From: JAHRAW01 sp965212085
GTDB taxonomy: Bacteria; Pseudomonadota; Gammaproteobacteria; Arenicellales; Poriferihabitantaceae
Direction of reading: 5' to 3'
DNA: 64,000 nt
Assembly (NCBI GenBank): GCA_965212085.1
Contig: OZ243042.1
Coordinates: 62,001-126,000 of the forward strand
In this document: positions 1 to 9,086 of the stretch, piece by piece
Position numbering within the stretch: the first letter of the stretch is position 1
How the letters are laid out: every line of letters starts with the position of its first letter
The notes under the pieces: model-generated
The model's database searches: none
Seen by the model: only the letters and a program-made list of their open reading frames with translations
Told to the model about the DNA's origin: nothing
Translations under genes and position numbers: made by a program

Positions 1-2
1 AC

Positions 3-3000
3 ATTGACAACCCCGCCGGCAACCCGAACTTCATAGCCGCGAATATGGATGGCACCTACGGTGCCTTCACCATCGCCACCAACGGCAACTGGACCTACAC
101 CCTCAACAACGCCGCCGCCGCCACCAACGCCCTGGCCGCGGGCGATGCGCCAACGGAGACCTTCACCGCGCGCACCGCCATCGGCGACGGCACGCAAATC
201 ATCACCATCACCGTCAACGGCGCCAACGACGCGCCCACCGCCGCCATCAGCGCGCCCACGCCCGGCACACAGGTGGAGTTCGGCGTCGCCATCCCGGTAA
301 CCGGCACCGGCACCGACCCGGATACCACCGACACCCTGACCTACGCATGGCGCACCCAACCGGCGGACCGGGGCAGTTTTGCCAATGCCGCCCTTGCCGG
401 CACGATGTGGACCGCCCCCAACACCGGCACCGCCGCCGTCATCCTGATTCTGGAAGTTACTGACGGCACCGCCACCGTTAGCGCACGGGTCACCGTCCGT
501 CCGCGCGCCGCGCCGGTCACCATCGCCGGCGGCAACACCGGCGCCGTCGTTGAGGCCGGCACCTCCACCGGCACCCTGACCGCCACCGGCACCCTGACCG
601 TCACCAACCCCAACCCGGCCCCCGGCGACAGCACCGCCGTCCTCGCCCCGACCGAGAGCAGCCGCTACGGCACCTTCGCCATCGTCCTCGCCACCGGCGT
701 CTGGACCTACACTTTGGATGACACCGACCCCGACACCAACGCCCTGGCCGCCGGCGACAGCCCGACCGAGACCTTCACCATCCGCGCCGCCGCCGACCCC
801 AGCGTCTTCCGCGTGGTTACGATCACCATCACCGGCGCCAATGACGCGCCCACCGTGGACATCACCACCCCGGATTCGTCATTGAGCAGCGTCCTGTCCG
901 GGAGTGCCGTCACCCTGCGCGCCGCCGGCGAGGACGTGGATACCGGCACCACCCTGACCTACGAATGGACCACCACCCCGTCCGGCGAAGGCAGCTTCAC
1001 CAACGCCGCCAACCGCAACACCACCTGGACCGCGCCGACCCTCCTCGCCGCCGGCACGATGGACGTGACCCTGACCCTGACCGTCACCGATGACGCCGGC
1101 ACACCCGCCGCCGCCACCGACATGGTCGCGCTCACCGTTACCCTGCCGTCCACCGCCGGCCCCGGCGTTGATGACGACAACGACCCGGCCACCGCCGACA
1201 ACCCACCCATCTTAGACCCCGTCGTGCTTAACGCCGACGGCAGCGTCAACAGCGGCGGCACCGCCACCGGCACCCTGACGGTCAACAACGTCCCGGACAA
1301 CTTGCCCCCCACCCACCGCATCTTCACCCCGCCCACCTACGGCACCGCGACCATCGCCAGCACCGCGAGCACCGCCGGCCTGACCCGCAACGTTGACCTC
1401 AGCTACACCTGGACCTACACCCTGAATAACCGCCACCCGGCGATCCAGGCCCTCGGCCCCGGCGGCACCTTAGACCCCGACTCCTTCGTCGTCCGAACCA
1501 CCATCGCCAGCCTTACGATTGACAGCACCATCAGCGTCAGTTTCGAGAACCCAGGCAGCGGCGGCGCCAACACCACCTTCCCCGACGACCCGCCGGTTAT
1601 CCTGTTTGCCGGCGGCCCGCGCATGACCGTGGACGAAGGCGAGGAGGATGTTACGCTGGATGCCAGCCTCAGCTATGACCCGGAAAACCGGGATGATGGC
1701 TCAACCGGGTTGTCTTTCGCGTGGGCGCACACCGCCGTCGACAACGTGTCGCCGCCGCCGGCTGAAGATCTGATCACGTTCTCCGACCCAACCGCCGCCG
1801 TCGTTACCTTTGATGCCCCGGACGAGCGCACCACCCTGCGCTTTGACCTCACGGTCACGGATGACGGCACAACCCCGGACCCCGCCACCGACCGCACCGC
1901 CACGCTCACCGTCCGCGTAGGCCGCGCCTCCGAACGCGCTTTGGAGAAGACCCTGGCCGCCTTTGGCCGCGCCTTTGCCACCGGCACGGTGGGGATGTTT
2001 GAGGACTATCTCTCCGCCCCCGCCCGCACAAACACCAGCCACTTCACCATCGGCGGGCATAGGTTTGATATGGCGACCAACTCCGCCCAAACTCCGTCGT
2101 CATTCCCGAACGATAGAAAAACAGGGAGCGATAGCGACCATGTTTTTCATCGTATCGGGAATCCAGTTGAACATGCCTCGGCACAACCCGCCAACCTCGC
2201 CGACACCATAAACAGCGCAAACCTCGCCGACACCACGACTAACGGTGCCACCACGAGCGAAGACGCCAACACCCCGGCCACCACCACCATCATGTCCGGC
2301 CAAGACCTCCTGATGAAAAGCGCGTTCCACCTCAATCTCAACGACCCCACCGGCACCGCCACCCCCACCGGCTGGAGTTTCTGGGGCCGCGCCACCACCG
2401 GCAACTTCAATGGCGACACCGAAACCGAAGCCGCCAACGCAGACATCAGCGTTGACGGCAGCGTCACCTCCGGCTACCTCGGCCTCGACTACCTGACCCC
2501 CGCCGGCACCCGCCTCGGCCTCGCCATATCCCAAAGCGACGGCGAAGTGGACTACGACGAAGTAACAGACGGCAACACCACCGCCGGCGACCTGGAAGCC
2601 GAAATGACCAGCATCCTGCCCTATATCCAATGGCAACCCGGCGAGTCCACCAACGCCTGGCTGCTGCTCGGCTACGGCAAGGGAGACGCCGAACTCTCCG
2701 TAGACGGGGATGACGAGGCCACCGACGTGGATATTGATATGCAAATGCTCGCCTTCGGCCTCCGTGGCGATCTTGACCGCGCCTTCTCGCGCACCGAACT
2801 ATCGTGGAAAGCCAGCGCCTTCGCCATCACCATAGAGTCCAACGACCAGCCCGACCTCGGCGGCGTAGAAGCCGATTCCCAACGCCTGCGCTTCGCCGTT
2901 GAAGGCCGCCGCCCCGGCGCACCATCCGCCACCGGCGGAGTCTTCACCCCCGGCTGGGAGTTGGGCATGCGCTGGGAAGACGGCGACGTGGAACGCGGCG

Positions 3001-3347
3001 CCGCCGCCGATGCCGGCTTGCGCTTTGACTACGCCAACCCCGCCGCCGGCTGGAGCATGCGCGGCACCACCACCTTCGTGCTATTCAGCCCCGAAGACTA
3101 CGACGAATGGACCGCCGGCCTGCAAGCCCGCTTCGACCCCGGCGCGCAGGGGCGCGGCATAACCTTCACCCTGGAACCCGGCTGGACCAGAAACGGCCGC
3201 GGCCAGCAAATGGGGATAGACTTCTCCAACGCATTGGGCAAATGGAGCAACCGCGGCCTAAGGCTGGAATTGACCGGCGAACGCACCGAACGCGATGACA
3301 ACGACATCGGGCATAACATCCGATTGACCGGCTCGTTGCGTTTCTAA
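3..3347 (+). CDS. VCBS-repeat autotransporter, 5' end outside window
   Basis: The reading frame is open to the left edge, so the N-terminus and any signal peptide are missing; 1114 residues are visible. The passenger has VCBS-type repeats (about residues 10-75 and 225-300, each closing with a GANDAPT motif, and a degenerate third near 440-520) alternating with PKD/Ig-like segments. A linker (about 640-790) leads to a C-terminal part (about 790-1114) rich in alternating aromatic/polar strands and ending in SLRF, with the terminal Phe expected of an outer-membrane beta barrel. The likely role is a surface-exposed adhesin-like protein delivered by type V secretion. A dispersed 66-bp repeat lies in frame in the linker at 2101-2166. 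Domain calls are by motif recognition; the ligand is unknown. Confidence 0.85.
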   Translation: MDNPAGNPNFIAANMDGTYGAFTIATNGNWTYTLNNAAAATNALAAGDAPTETFTARTAIGDGTQIITITVNGANDAPTAAISAPTPGTQVEFGVAIPVTGTGTDPDTTDTLTYAWRTQPADRGSFANAALAGTMWTAPNTGTAAVILILEVTDGTATVSARVTVRPRAAPVTIAGGNTGAVVEAGTSTGTLTATGTLTVTNPNPAPGDSTAVLAPTESSRYGTFAIVLATGVWTYTLDDTDPDTNALAAGDSPTETFTIRAAADPSVFRVVTITITGANDAPTVDITTPDSSLSSVLSGSAVTLRAAGEDVDTGTTLTYEWTTTPSGEGSFTNAANRNTTWTAPTLLAAGTMDVTLTLTVTDDAGTPAAATDMVALTVTLPSTAGPGVDDDNDPATADNPPILDPVVLNADGSVNSGGTATGTLTVNNVPDNLPPTHRIFTPPTYGTATIASTASTAGLTRNVDLSYTWTYTLNNRHPAIQALGPGGTLDPDSFVVRTTIASLTIDSTISVSFENPGSGGANTTFPDDPPVILFAGGPRMTVDEGEEDVTLDASLSYDPENRDDGSTGLSFAWAHTAVDNVSPPPAEDLITFSDPTAAVVTFDAPDERTTLRFDLTVTDDGTTPDPATDRTATLTVRVGRASERALEKTLAAFGRAFATGTVGMFEDYLSAPARTNTSHFTIGGHRFDMATNSAQTPSSFPNDRKTGSDSDHVFHRIGNPVEHASAQPANLADTINSANLADTTTNGATTSEDANTPATTTIMSGQDLLMKSAFHLNLNDPTGTATPTGWSFWGRATTGNFNGDTETEAANADISVDGSVTSGYLGLDYLTPAGTRLGLAISQSDGEVDYDEVTDGNTTAGDLEAEMTSILPYIQWQPGESTNAWLLLGYGKGDAELSVDGDDEATDVDIDMQMLAFGLRGDLDRAFSRTELSWKASAFAITIESNDQPDLGGVEADSQRLRFAVEGRRPGAPSATGGVFTPGWELGMRWEDGDVERGAAADAGLRFDYANPAAGWSMRGTTTFVLFSPEDYDEWTAGLQARFDPGAQGRGITFTLEPGWTRNGRGQQMGIDFSNALGKWSNRGLRLELTGERTERDDNDIGHNIRLTGSLRF
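2101..2166 (+). repeat. Element A copy inside the autotransporter gene
   Basis: This 66-bp stretch matches the intergenic repeat copies at 3620-3686 and 40143-40208. It begins CATTCCCGAACGAT and ends ATCGTATCGGGAATCCAG, so its ends are imperfect inverted repeats. At 66 bp it is exactly 22 codons. It is read without a stop and adds a peptide starting SFPNDRK and ending HRIGNP in the linker between passenger and barrel. Confidence 0.9.
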
Positions 3348-3410
3348 GACAGTCCGGCTATCGCCGCAAGGGTTTGAACGGCGCCGCGGCGGTTGGGGCG
3401 TAGGGTTGCG

Positions 3411-3540
3411 CGTGACGCGCATTGTGGGGGGGATGCCCCCCACGCCCCCCTTTGCGGCGCGGGAAAACATCCTGTTTTCAGCGCCGCCGTGCGCGTCCTG
3501 CGCACGCCGAAGTCAGCGGCTATCGCCGCCGGTTGAACGG
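3411..3540 (+). repeat. Element C copy 1 (GC-rich dispersed repeat)
   Basis: About 130 bp beginning CGTGACGCGCATTGTGG, with a G-run/C-run hairpin (GGGGGGATGCCCCCC) near its start. It is nearly repeated at 3902-4031 and is present inverted at about 4212-4310. Short frames through it are repeat-derived and not credible genes. Confidence 0.8.
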
Positions 3541-3561
3541 CGCCGCGATGGTTGGGACGTA

Positions 3562-3583
3562 GGGACAGGTCGCGACCTGTCCC
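3562..3583. repeat. 22-bp perfect palindrome, copy 1
   Basis: The half-site GGGACAGGTCG is followed directly by its reverse complement. The same palindrome recurs at 3837-3858 and, lacking one outer base pair, at 21648-21667, each time in repeat-rich intergenic DNA. Confidence 0.8.
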
Positions 3584-3619
3584 CGATTGGACGCTGAATT
3601 CCCGCCTCACCTTTGCCGT

Positions 3620-3686
3620 CATTCCCGAACGATAGAAAAATAGGGAGCGCAGCGACCATATTTTTCATCGCTATTCGGGAATCCAG
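3620..3686 (+). repeat. Element A copy (intergenic)
   Basis: A 67-bp copy starting CATTCCCGAACGATAG and ending CGGGAATCCAG. It is followed 28 bp later by element B, a pairing repeated at 40143-40305 and in the 21.7-22.5 kb array. Confidence 0.85.
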
Positions 3687-3714
3687 GGTTACACCGGCAA
3701 TCGGCCGTATGGCG

Positions 3715-3784
3715 CTGGATTCCCGAGTACGCAAGTGTCCGTAAGCCGCTAACGCGGCAACGGACACTAACGCTCGGGAATGAC
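3715..3784 (+). repeat. Element B copy (hairpin repeat)
   Basis: About 70 bp starting CTGGATTCCCGAG and ending CTCGGGAATGAC. The centre holds a long inverted repeat (AAGTGTCCGTAAGCCGC against GCGGCAACGGACACT), so the DNA or RNA could form a strong stem. Other copies are at 40237-40305 and, inverted, in the 21.7-22.5 kb array. Confidence 0.85.
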
Positions 3785-3836
3785 GACAGAGTTGTTGCCA
3801 CGTTCCTCGGTGTCATACCCGCATTTGCGGGTAGTA

Positions 3837-3858
3837 GGGACAGGTCGCGACCTGTCCC
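3837..3858. repeat. 22-bp perfect palindrome, copy 2
   Basis: Identical to the palindrome at 3562-3583. It is preceded by a short inverted repeat (TACCCGCATTTGCGGGTA) at about 3816-3833. Confidence 0.8.
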
Positions 3859-3901
3859 TACAACGCCGCAAGGGTTTGAACGGAAGCGGGAACTTTGTGT
3901 G

Positions 3902-4031
3902 CGTGACGCGCATTGTGGGGGGGATGCCCCCCACGCCCCCCCTTGCGGCGCGGGGAAACATCCTGTTTCCAGCGCCGCCGTGCGCGTCCCTGCGCACGCC
4001 GAAGTTAGCGGCTACGCCGCCGGTTGGACGG
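3902..4031 (+). repeat. Element C copy 2
   Basis: A near-identical second copy of the 130-bp GC-rich repeat at 3411-3540, with small differences in homopolymer lengths and scattered substitutions. Confidence 0.8.
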
Positions 4032-4119
4032 CCGCAGAGGTGTAAAAACGGACAAGGGAAACGATGAGGCTTGGTCGCTTCTTTTGCGCTTCCTTTGCCC
4101 TGCCTTACGCCTCTGCCGT

Positions 4120-4183
4120 CATTCCCGAACGATAGAAAAATAGGGAGCGCAGCGACCGTTTGTTTCATCGTATCGGGCATCCG
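4120..4183 (+). repeat. Element A copy, right end degenerate
   Basis: Starts CATTCCCGAACGATAG as in the other copies, but the terminal GGGAATCCAG has become GGGCATCCG. This fits an older or decaying copy. Confidence 0.8.
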
Positions 4184-4211
4184 CTTTTTCGGCCCGGCGA
4201 TAGCCGGCCAT

Positions 4212-4310
4212 CGCGCACAGGGATGTGCGCGCGGCGCTGGAAACAGGAGTTTCCCCGCGCCGCAAAGGGGGGTGCGGGGGGTCTCCCCCCCGCAAAAGCG
4301 CGTCACGCGC
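4212..4310 (-). repeat. Element C copy 3, inverted and divergent
   Basis: The reverse complement resembles elements at 3411-3540 and 3902-4031: a CGTGACGCGC end, a run of G/C, then a GCGGCGCGGGGAAAC-like block. It is shorter and more divergent. The DNA from here to 4582 shows no gene or repeat I recognise. Confidence 0.65.
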
Positions 4311-4582
4311 CCCCCTACCCGCGCAGAACCTGCCCCGGCTTGAACGGAGGCGAGAACCCAGACTCAAACCGCCGGCGCGTACGCTAAACTTCAACGGATT
4401 TATTCGTATTGGCGCGCAACTTGCTAAAACGCAAGGAAAAGGCGGCGAGTTGGGTATGCCCTTGAATTTTGCGGCGAAATTTACGACACTTCAGGCACCG
4501 GCTGGGCTTGAGCATTGTGCTTTCATTGTGCTTTGTTCGTGACCGGCCTTGACAAAAATCACACACTAGCGGGGTTAATTTT

Positions 4583-5971
4583 ATGGACGCACTCAACGAT
4601 GTAATCAGTCAAATCAATGCCTTTGCGTGGGGGCCGCCGATGCTCGGGATTCTGGGCGTGACCGGCCTGCTGCTGACGCTCGGCTTGGTTTTCATGCCGT
4701 GGCGCAAAATCCCCTACGGCTTCAAACTTTTGTTCGCCAAAGATGACGACGGCGGCGAAGGCGAGGTCAAGCCGTTCAATGCGTTGATGACCGCGCTTTC
4801 GGCGACCGTCGGCACCGGCAATATCGCCGGCGTCGCCACCGCTATTTTCCTCGGCGGGCCGGGCGCGATTTTCTATATGTGGGTCATCGCGTTGTTAGGC
4901 ATGGCGACCAAATACGGCGAGGCGGTGTGCGCGGTGCGCTTCCGCGAAATCGACGCCAACGGCAACTACGTCGGCGGGCCGATGTATTACCTGCGTAACG
5001 GCGTCGGCGAGTTCGCGCCGGAACTGGGTAAATATCTCGGCATCGCCTTCGCCGTTTTCGGCGCCATCGCCGCTTTCGGCATCGGCAACGCCGTGCAGGT
5101 GCATTCAATGGCCTCCGCGCTCAACGCTTCGTGGGACGTGCCGACCTGGATTACCGGCCTGGTTGTCGCCGTGCTGGTGGGCTTCGTGATCCTCGGCGGC
5201 ATTCGCCGCATCGGCGACGTCGCCGGCAAACTGGTGCCGACCATGATCGTGTTGTACATCGGCGCCGGACTGACCGTCCTAGCCATCAACGCCGCCGAGA
5301 TACCCGCCGCGATTAGCTCGATTTTCTATCACGCCTTCAATCCGGCGGCAGCCGCCGGTGGTTTTGCCGGCGCCGCGGTAGCCGCGGCGATTCGCTTCGG
5401 CGTGGCGCGCGGCGTGTTCTCCAACGAGTCCGGCCTGGGTTCGGCGGCCATCGCCCACGCGGCGGCCAAAACCAACAACCCGGTGCGCCAGGGCTTGATC
5501 GCCATGCTCGGCACCTTCATTGATACCCTGGTGGTGTGCACCATCACCGCGTTGTGCATCCTCACTTCGGGCGTGCTCGGCGACTTCGGCACCGATGGCA
5601 CCGCCTTGCGCGGCGTGGCGCTGACCGCGGGGGCGTTTGGTTCGACTTTCGCGGGCGGCAACTATGTCGTTACCGTGGCGCTGGTGGTGTTCGCGTTCAC
5701 CACGATACTCGGCTGGAGTTACTACGGCGAACGCTGCTGGCAGTTCCTGTTCAAGGAAAAGTCGGTGATCATCTACCGCGTCCTGTGGGTGCTGGCCGCG
5801 GGGTGGTTCGCCAACCAGAAGATCGGGTTTGTGTGGAACCTGTCGGATACGCTGAACGGCCTGATGGCGGTTCCGAACCTGATCGGCCTGCTGCTGCTGG
5901 CGCCGATGATCTTCAAGGTTACGCGCGAGTATTTCGACAAAGCGGATCCGGAGCAAGCGGCGCAATCCTAG
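4583..5971 (+). CDS. agcS: Sodium:alanine/glycine symporter (AGCS family)
   Basis: A 462-residue multi-pass inner-membrane protein of usual AGCS length (about 450-500). Family-typical segments include a conserved loop with SATVGTGNIAGVA (about residues 73-85), GGPGAIFYMW just after it, and NESGLGSAAIAHAAA in the middle of the protein. It is predicted to import alanine, glycine or a similar small amino acid with Na+ or H+. The ATG at 4583 fits the first membrane helix. The gene stands alone: the repeat field lies upstream, and a Rho-independent terminator follows at 6007-6030 before the convergent choline dehydrogenase gene. The exact substrate cannot be read from sequence. Confidence 0.93.
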   Translation: MDALNDVISQINAFAWGPPMLGILGVTGLLLTLGLVFMPWRKIPYGFKLLFAKDDDGGEGEVKPFNALMTALSATVGTGNIAGVATAIFLGGPGAIFYMWVIALLGMATKYGEAVCAVRFREIDANGNYVGGPMYYLRNGVGEFAPELGKYLGIAFAVFGAIAAFGIGNAVQVHSMASALNASWDVPTWITGLVVAVLVGFVILGGIRRIGDVAGKLVPTMIVLYIGAGLTVLAINAAEIPAAISSIFYHAFNPAAAAGGFAGAAVAAAIRFGVARGVFSNESGLGSAAIAHAAAKTNNPVRQGLIAMLGTFIDTLVVCTITALCILTSGVLGDFGTDGTALRGVALTAGAFGSTFAGGNYVVTVALVVFAFTTILGWSYYGERCWQFLFKEKSVIIYRVLWVLAAGWFANQKIGFVWNLSDTLNGLMAVPNLIGLLLLAPMIFKVTREYFDKADPEQAAQS

Positions 5972-6006
5972 CAGCGTTGTTAGTTGAAGTTTGTTAGTTG
6001 AAACGA

Positions 6007-6030
6007 GGCGGCCTGCGGGCCGCCTTTTTT
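6007..6030 (+). terminator. Rho-independent terminator after agcS
   Basis: A GC-rich hairpin (GGCGGCC-TGCG-GGCCGCC) is followed by six T, 36 bp after the agcS stop codon and before the convergent betA-like gene. Confidence 0.88.
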
Positions 6031-6066
6031 CATTGGCCTGCGTTCATTGGCCTGCGTTCATTGGCC
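6031..6066. repeat. 14-bp tandem repeat
   Basis: The unit CATTGGCCTGCGTT occurs twice in tandem, followed by a degenerate third copy (CATTGGCCCG). It lies between the terminator and the 3' end of the betA-like gene. Confidence 0.75.
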
Positions 6067-6096
6067 CGCACGACTTCGCCCGGACAACGCCGGCGG

Positions 6097-7776
6097 CTAA
6101 CGCTGCTTCTGCCGCCAGTTTTCCGCGAGTTCGGCTTCGGCCTGGTCGGGCGGCAACGGGTCTTTGCCCTTGATGAGGTCGGCGGCGCGTTCGGCGGCCA
6201 TGATGGTGGGCGCGTTGAGGTTGCCGTTGGTGATTACCGGAAAAATTGACGAGTCCACCACCCGCAGCCCGCCGATGCCGCGCACGCGGGTCTGCGGATC
6301 CACCACCGCCTTGTCATCCACGCCCATCTTGCAGGTGCACGCCGGGTGGTACGCGCTTTCCGCAAAGCGGCGGATGAAGGCGTCAATCTCGCGGTCGCTT
6401 TGCACCGACTCGCCGGGCTGAATCTCCGCGCCCCGGTAGGGGGTCATGGCCGGCTGACTGATGATTTCCCTGGTCAGGCGCACGCACTGGCGAAAGCCTT
6501 CGCGGTCTGTTTCGTTGTCGAGATAGTTGAACAGGATGGAGGGCTTGTCGAGGGGGTCGGGGGAAACAATTCGCACCCGGCCTCGGCTGGCGGGTTTGTT
6601 GTGGCCGACGTGCACCTGGAAACCGTGGCCGTCAAAAGCCGCTTGCCCGTCGTAGCGCATGGCTCCCGGCAGGAAGTGATACTGAATGTCCGGCGCCGGG
6701 ATGCCGGGGCGGGAGCGGATGAAGGCGCAGGATTCGAAATGGTTGGTGGCGCCGAGGCCGGTTTTGAAAAAATGCCATCTCGCGCCGATCAAAAACTTGC
6801 TCCACCAGTTGAGTTTGGCGTTGAGGGTGATGGGCTGCTTGCAGCGGAACTGAAAGTAAAATTCCAGGTGGTCCTGGAGGTTTTCGCCGACCCCGGGCAA
6901 GTCGTGGGCGACCTCAACGCCGGCGTTTTTGAGCACCGCCGCCGGGCCGATGCCCGAACACTGCAAGAGTTGCGGGGAGCCGATGGGGCCGGCGCACAGG
7001 ATCACTTCGCGCCGCGCCTTTGCGGTTACGGTCTTTGCGTTTTCGCCCACACGACCCACCTGATACTCCACCCCCACCGCTCGTTTGCCCTCCAGCAAAA
7101 TCCGCCGGCTCAGCGCCCTGGTTTGCACGCTGAGATTGTCCCGCCCCAGCGCCGGCTTCAAGTACGCGTTGGCCGTTGACCAGCGCACCCCGTCGCGCAC
7201 CGTCATCTGCATCGGCCCGAATCCCTCCTGGCGGTGGCCGTTGTAATCATCGGCTTGCATATAACCCGCTTGCGCGCCGGCCTCAATGAACGCCCGGTAC
7301 AACGGGTTTTGCATTTCGTTGCCGTTGTTGACGGTCAGCGGCCCGCCCTGGCTGCGGTACGCGTCGCCGCCGTATTTCCAGTCATCGGCTTTTTTGAAAT
7401 ACGGCAGGCAGTCGCGGTACCCCCAGCCGGCGGCGCCGCTTTGCGCCCACTCATCAAAGTCGTGGGCGTGCCCGCGCACGTACACCATGCCGTTTATGGA
7501 CGACGACCCGCCGAGCACCTTGCCCCGCGGGCAGTGCATCCGGCGGTTGCCCAGCCCCGGCTCCGGCTCGGTGTGAAACTGCCAGGCGAAGCGCTCGGTG
7601 TTCATCGGGATGGAAAGCGCGGTCGGCATCTGGATATAGATGCTGTTGTCGCCGCCGCCGTATTCGAGCAGCAGCGTGGTAACGCCCGGGTCTTCGCTCA
7701 AGCGGTTGGCGAGCACGCAACCGGCGGAGCCGGCGCCGATGATGATGTAGTCGAAGGTTTCGTTCACGGTGATCAT
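6097..7776 (-). CDS. betA: Choline dehydrogenase-like GMC oxidoreductase
   Basis: 559 residues, close to BetA of E. coli (556). The N-terminus holds the FAD-binding GAGSAGCVLANRL motif (about residues 14-26). The GMC signature GKVLGGSSSINGMVY lies near 83-97, and the C-terminal half has the catalytic histidine context YHPACTCKMG. Choline dehydrogenases oxidise choline to betaine aldehyde and on to glycine betaine at the membrane. The start at 7776 (MITVNETFDYIIIGAG) is chosen because upstream in-frame sequence runs into the neighbouring gene and is not GMC-like. It lies 29 bp after the DddP-like gene, in an osmolyte catabolism block. Another short-chain alcohol substrate is possible. Confidence 0.87.
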   Translation of the reverse strand: MITVNETFDYIIIGAGSAGCVLANRLSEDPGVTTLLLEYGGGDNSIYIQMPTALSIPMNTERFAWQFHTEPEPGLGNRRMHCPRGKVLGGSSSINGMVYVRGHAHDFDEWAQSGAAGWGYRDCLPYFKKADDWKYGGDAYRSQGGPLTVNNGNEMQNPLYRAFIEAGAQAGYMQADDYNGHRQEGFGPMQMTVRDGVRWSTANAYLKPALGRDNLSVQTRALSRRILLEGKRAVGVEYQVGRVGENAKTVTAKARREVILCAGPIGSPQLLQCSGIGPAAVLKNAGVEVAHDLPGVGENLQDHLEFYFQFRCKQPITLNAKLNWWSKFLIGARWHFFKTGLGATNHFESCAFIRSRPGIPAPDIQYHFLPGAMRYDGQAAFDGHGFQVHVGHNKPASRGRVRIVSPDPLDKPSILFNYLDNETDREGFRQCVRLTREIISQPAMTPYRGAEIQPGESVQSDREIDAFIRRFAESAYHPACTCKMGVDDKAVVDPQTRVRGIGGLRVVDSSIFPVITNGNLNAPTIMAAERAADLIKGKDPLPPDQAEAELAENWRQKQR

Positions 7777-7805
7777 TTTTGCTCGCCCCTTGCGCCGGCC
7801 GCGGA

Positions 7806-9038
7806 TTACAACCAGTCGGTTTCCAACGGGTCGCTGGTCAACTGGCGGATGCCGTCGGCGCACACCAGCACTTGCTCTTCCAGTTTCACCCCTTCGCCGC
7901 TGCGCGCCGAGCCGATGTAGGATTCCACGCACAACGTCATGTTTTCCTCCAGTAGCCCGTCGTACCCGCTGTCGTCAAAATTGTGGATGTGTTTGATGCT
8001 CGGATACTCGTCGGCGAGGCCGACTCCGTGGATGAGGACGCCGTACCGGTGGTCAACGAACTCAGCGGGTATCGTCCACGCCTTTTCGGCGACTTCCCGG
8101 AAGCTCATCCCCGCCTTGAGGATGGATTTGTTGTGTTGGATTTGCGCCCAGGCCAGCGCGTAAATTCGTTTTTGTTCATCGCTGGGTTCGCGGTCGCCGC
8201 AAATCCACGATCTCGACATATCGGCGCAGTAGCCGTAGGGGCCGATCAGGTCGGTGTCGAGGCTGATCATGTCTCCGGCGCGGATTTTGCGCATGGATGA
8301 TTCGCGGAACCACGGAAAGGTTCGCGGGCCTGACGACATCAGCCGGGTTTCGATCCACTCCCCGCCGAACTCAACGTTGGTGTGGTGCAGAACCGCCAGC
8401 AGCGCGTTTTCGGTCATGCCCGGTTGCGTGGCTGCGCGCATCCGCCGCAGGCCGAGTTCGCAGACGTCAATGGATTTTTGCATCAGCACCAGTTCCCCCG
8501 TGGACTTGACCGCGCGCGCGGTTTCCATGACCTCAAGGCCGTCGTGCAGCACCAGGCCGTGGCTGCGCAGGGCGTCGCAGCCGAGGTGGGACAGGGCGTC
8601 AACGGCGAGGCGGGGGTTGCCGGCGCCGTGGGTTTTGACCAGGTCGGCGATGACGTTGCCGAACTCGGCGGCCTTCTCCTCGCTGCGCGGGCCGGCGGCG
8701 AAGTAATAGAACGAGGTATGCACGCGGTACTCGTCAATGGTCGGGATGCCTTCGGCGAGGTGGGGATAGTCGCCGTAGTCGAAGAGGATCATCGGGCCGT
8801 CTGTGGCGATGAAAACACATCTGGTTTCATAGTGGGCGGTCCATACCTGCATGTTGGTGGCGTCGCAGGCGTAGCGGCAGTTCACCGGGTCAAACAACAA
8901 AATGCCGGCGTAGTCTAATTGCGCCAGTTTTTCCCGCACCCGGCCAAGCCGGTAGCGCCGGACCTGGTCAAGGTCTACGGGGGGGCGGGTGTATTCCATG
9001 GCGCCGTGCTGGCGGGGGTTGGGCGTTGACGGGGGCAT
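7806..9038 (-). CDS. dddP: M24-fold DddP-like DMSP lyase
   Basis: 410 residues with the creatinase/aminopeptidase-P (pita-bread) fold. The metal ligands sit as in DddP rather than plain M24 peptidases. There is an Asp-x-Asp pair (LDTDLIG) with a third Asp 10 residues after the second (CADMSRSW), then HGVGLADEY, a Glu 35 residues after that His (VESYIG) and another 15 later (LEEQV). I recall this spacing from Roseobacter DddP. The predicted reaction is cleavage of dimethylsulfoniopropionate to acrylate and dimethyl sulfide in the cytoplasm. The start at 9038 has a GGAG eight bases upstream; an internal ATG at 8999 is the alternative. Neighbours process choline and carnitine. A prolidase-like peptidase remains possible. 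Confidence 0.72.
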   Translation of the reverse strand: MPPSTPNPRQHGAMEYTRPPVDLDQVRRYRLGRVREKLAQLDYAGILLFDPVNCRYACDATNMQVWTAHYETRCVFIATDGPMILFDYGDYPHLAEGIPTIDEYRVHTSFYYFAAGPRSEEKAAEFGNVIADLVKTHGAGNPRLAVDALSHLGCDALRSHGLVLHDGLEVMETARAVKSTGELVLMQKSIDVCELGLRRMRAATQPGMTENALLAVLHHTNVEFGGEWIETRLMSSGPRTFPWFRESSMRKIRAGDMISLDTDLIGPYGYCADMSRSWICGDREPSDEQKRIYALAWAQIQHNKSILKAGMSFREVAEKAWTIPAEFVDHRYGVLIHGVGLADEYPSIKHIHNFDDSGYDGLLEENMTLCVESYIGSARSGEGVKLEEQVLVCADGIRQLTSDPLETDWL

Positions 9039-9086
9039 TTGTTTTACTCCGCTGAAAGTTGCCGGAAAATAATAACGGCCGGGCGG

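Noticed and set aside
1..3347. Treating the ATG at 45 as the autotransporter start
   Set aside because: The frame is open and VCBS-like to the window edge, so the true start lies outside.
3767..4306. Repeat-field frames ending in VIPER
   Set aside because: They are built from elements A, B and C in reading frames and have no gene-like features.
4550..4580. A TTGACA-like -35 box before agcS
   Set aside because: No -10 box lies at suitable spacing, so I did not annotate a promoter.
4384..4582. A 70-codon minus-strand Cys-containing frame before agcS
   Set aside because: It overlaps the agcS start and shows no ribosome-binding site or family; the Cys spacing looks accidental.
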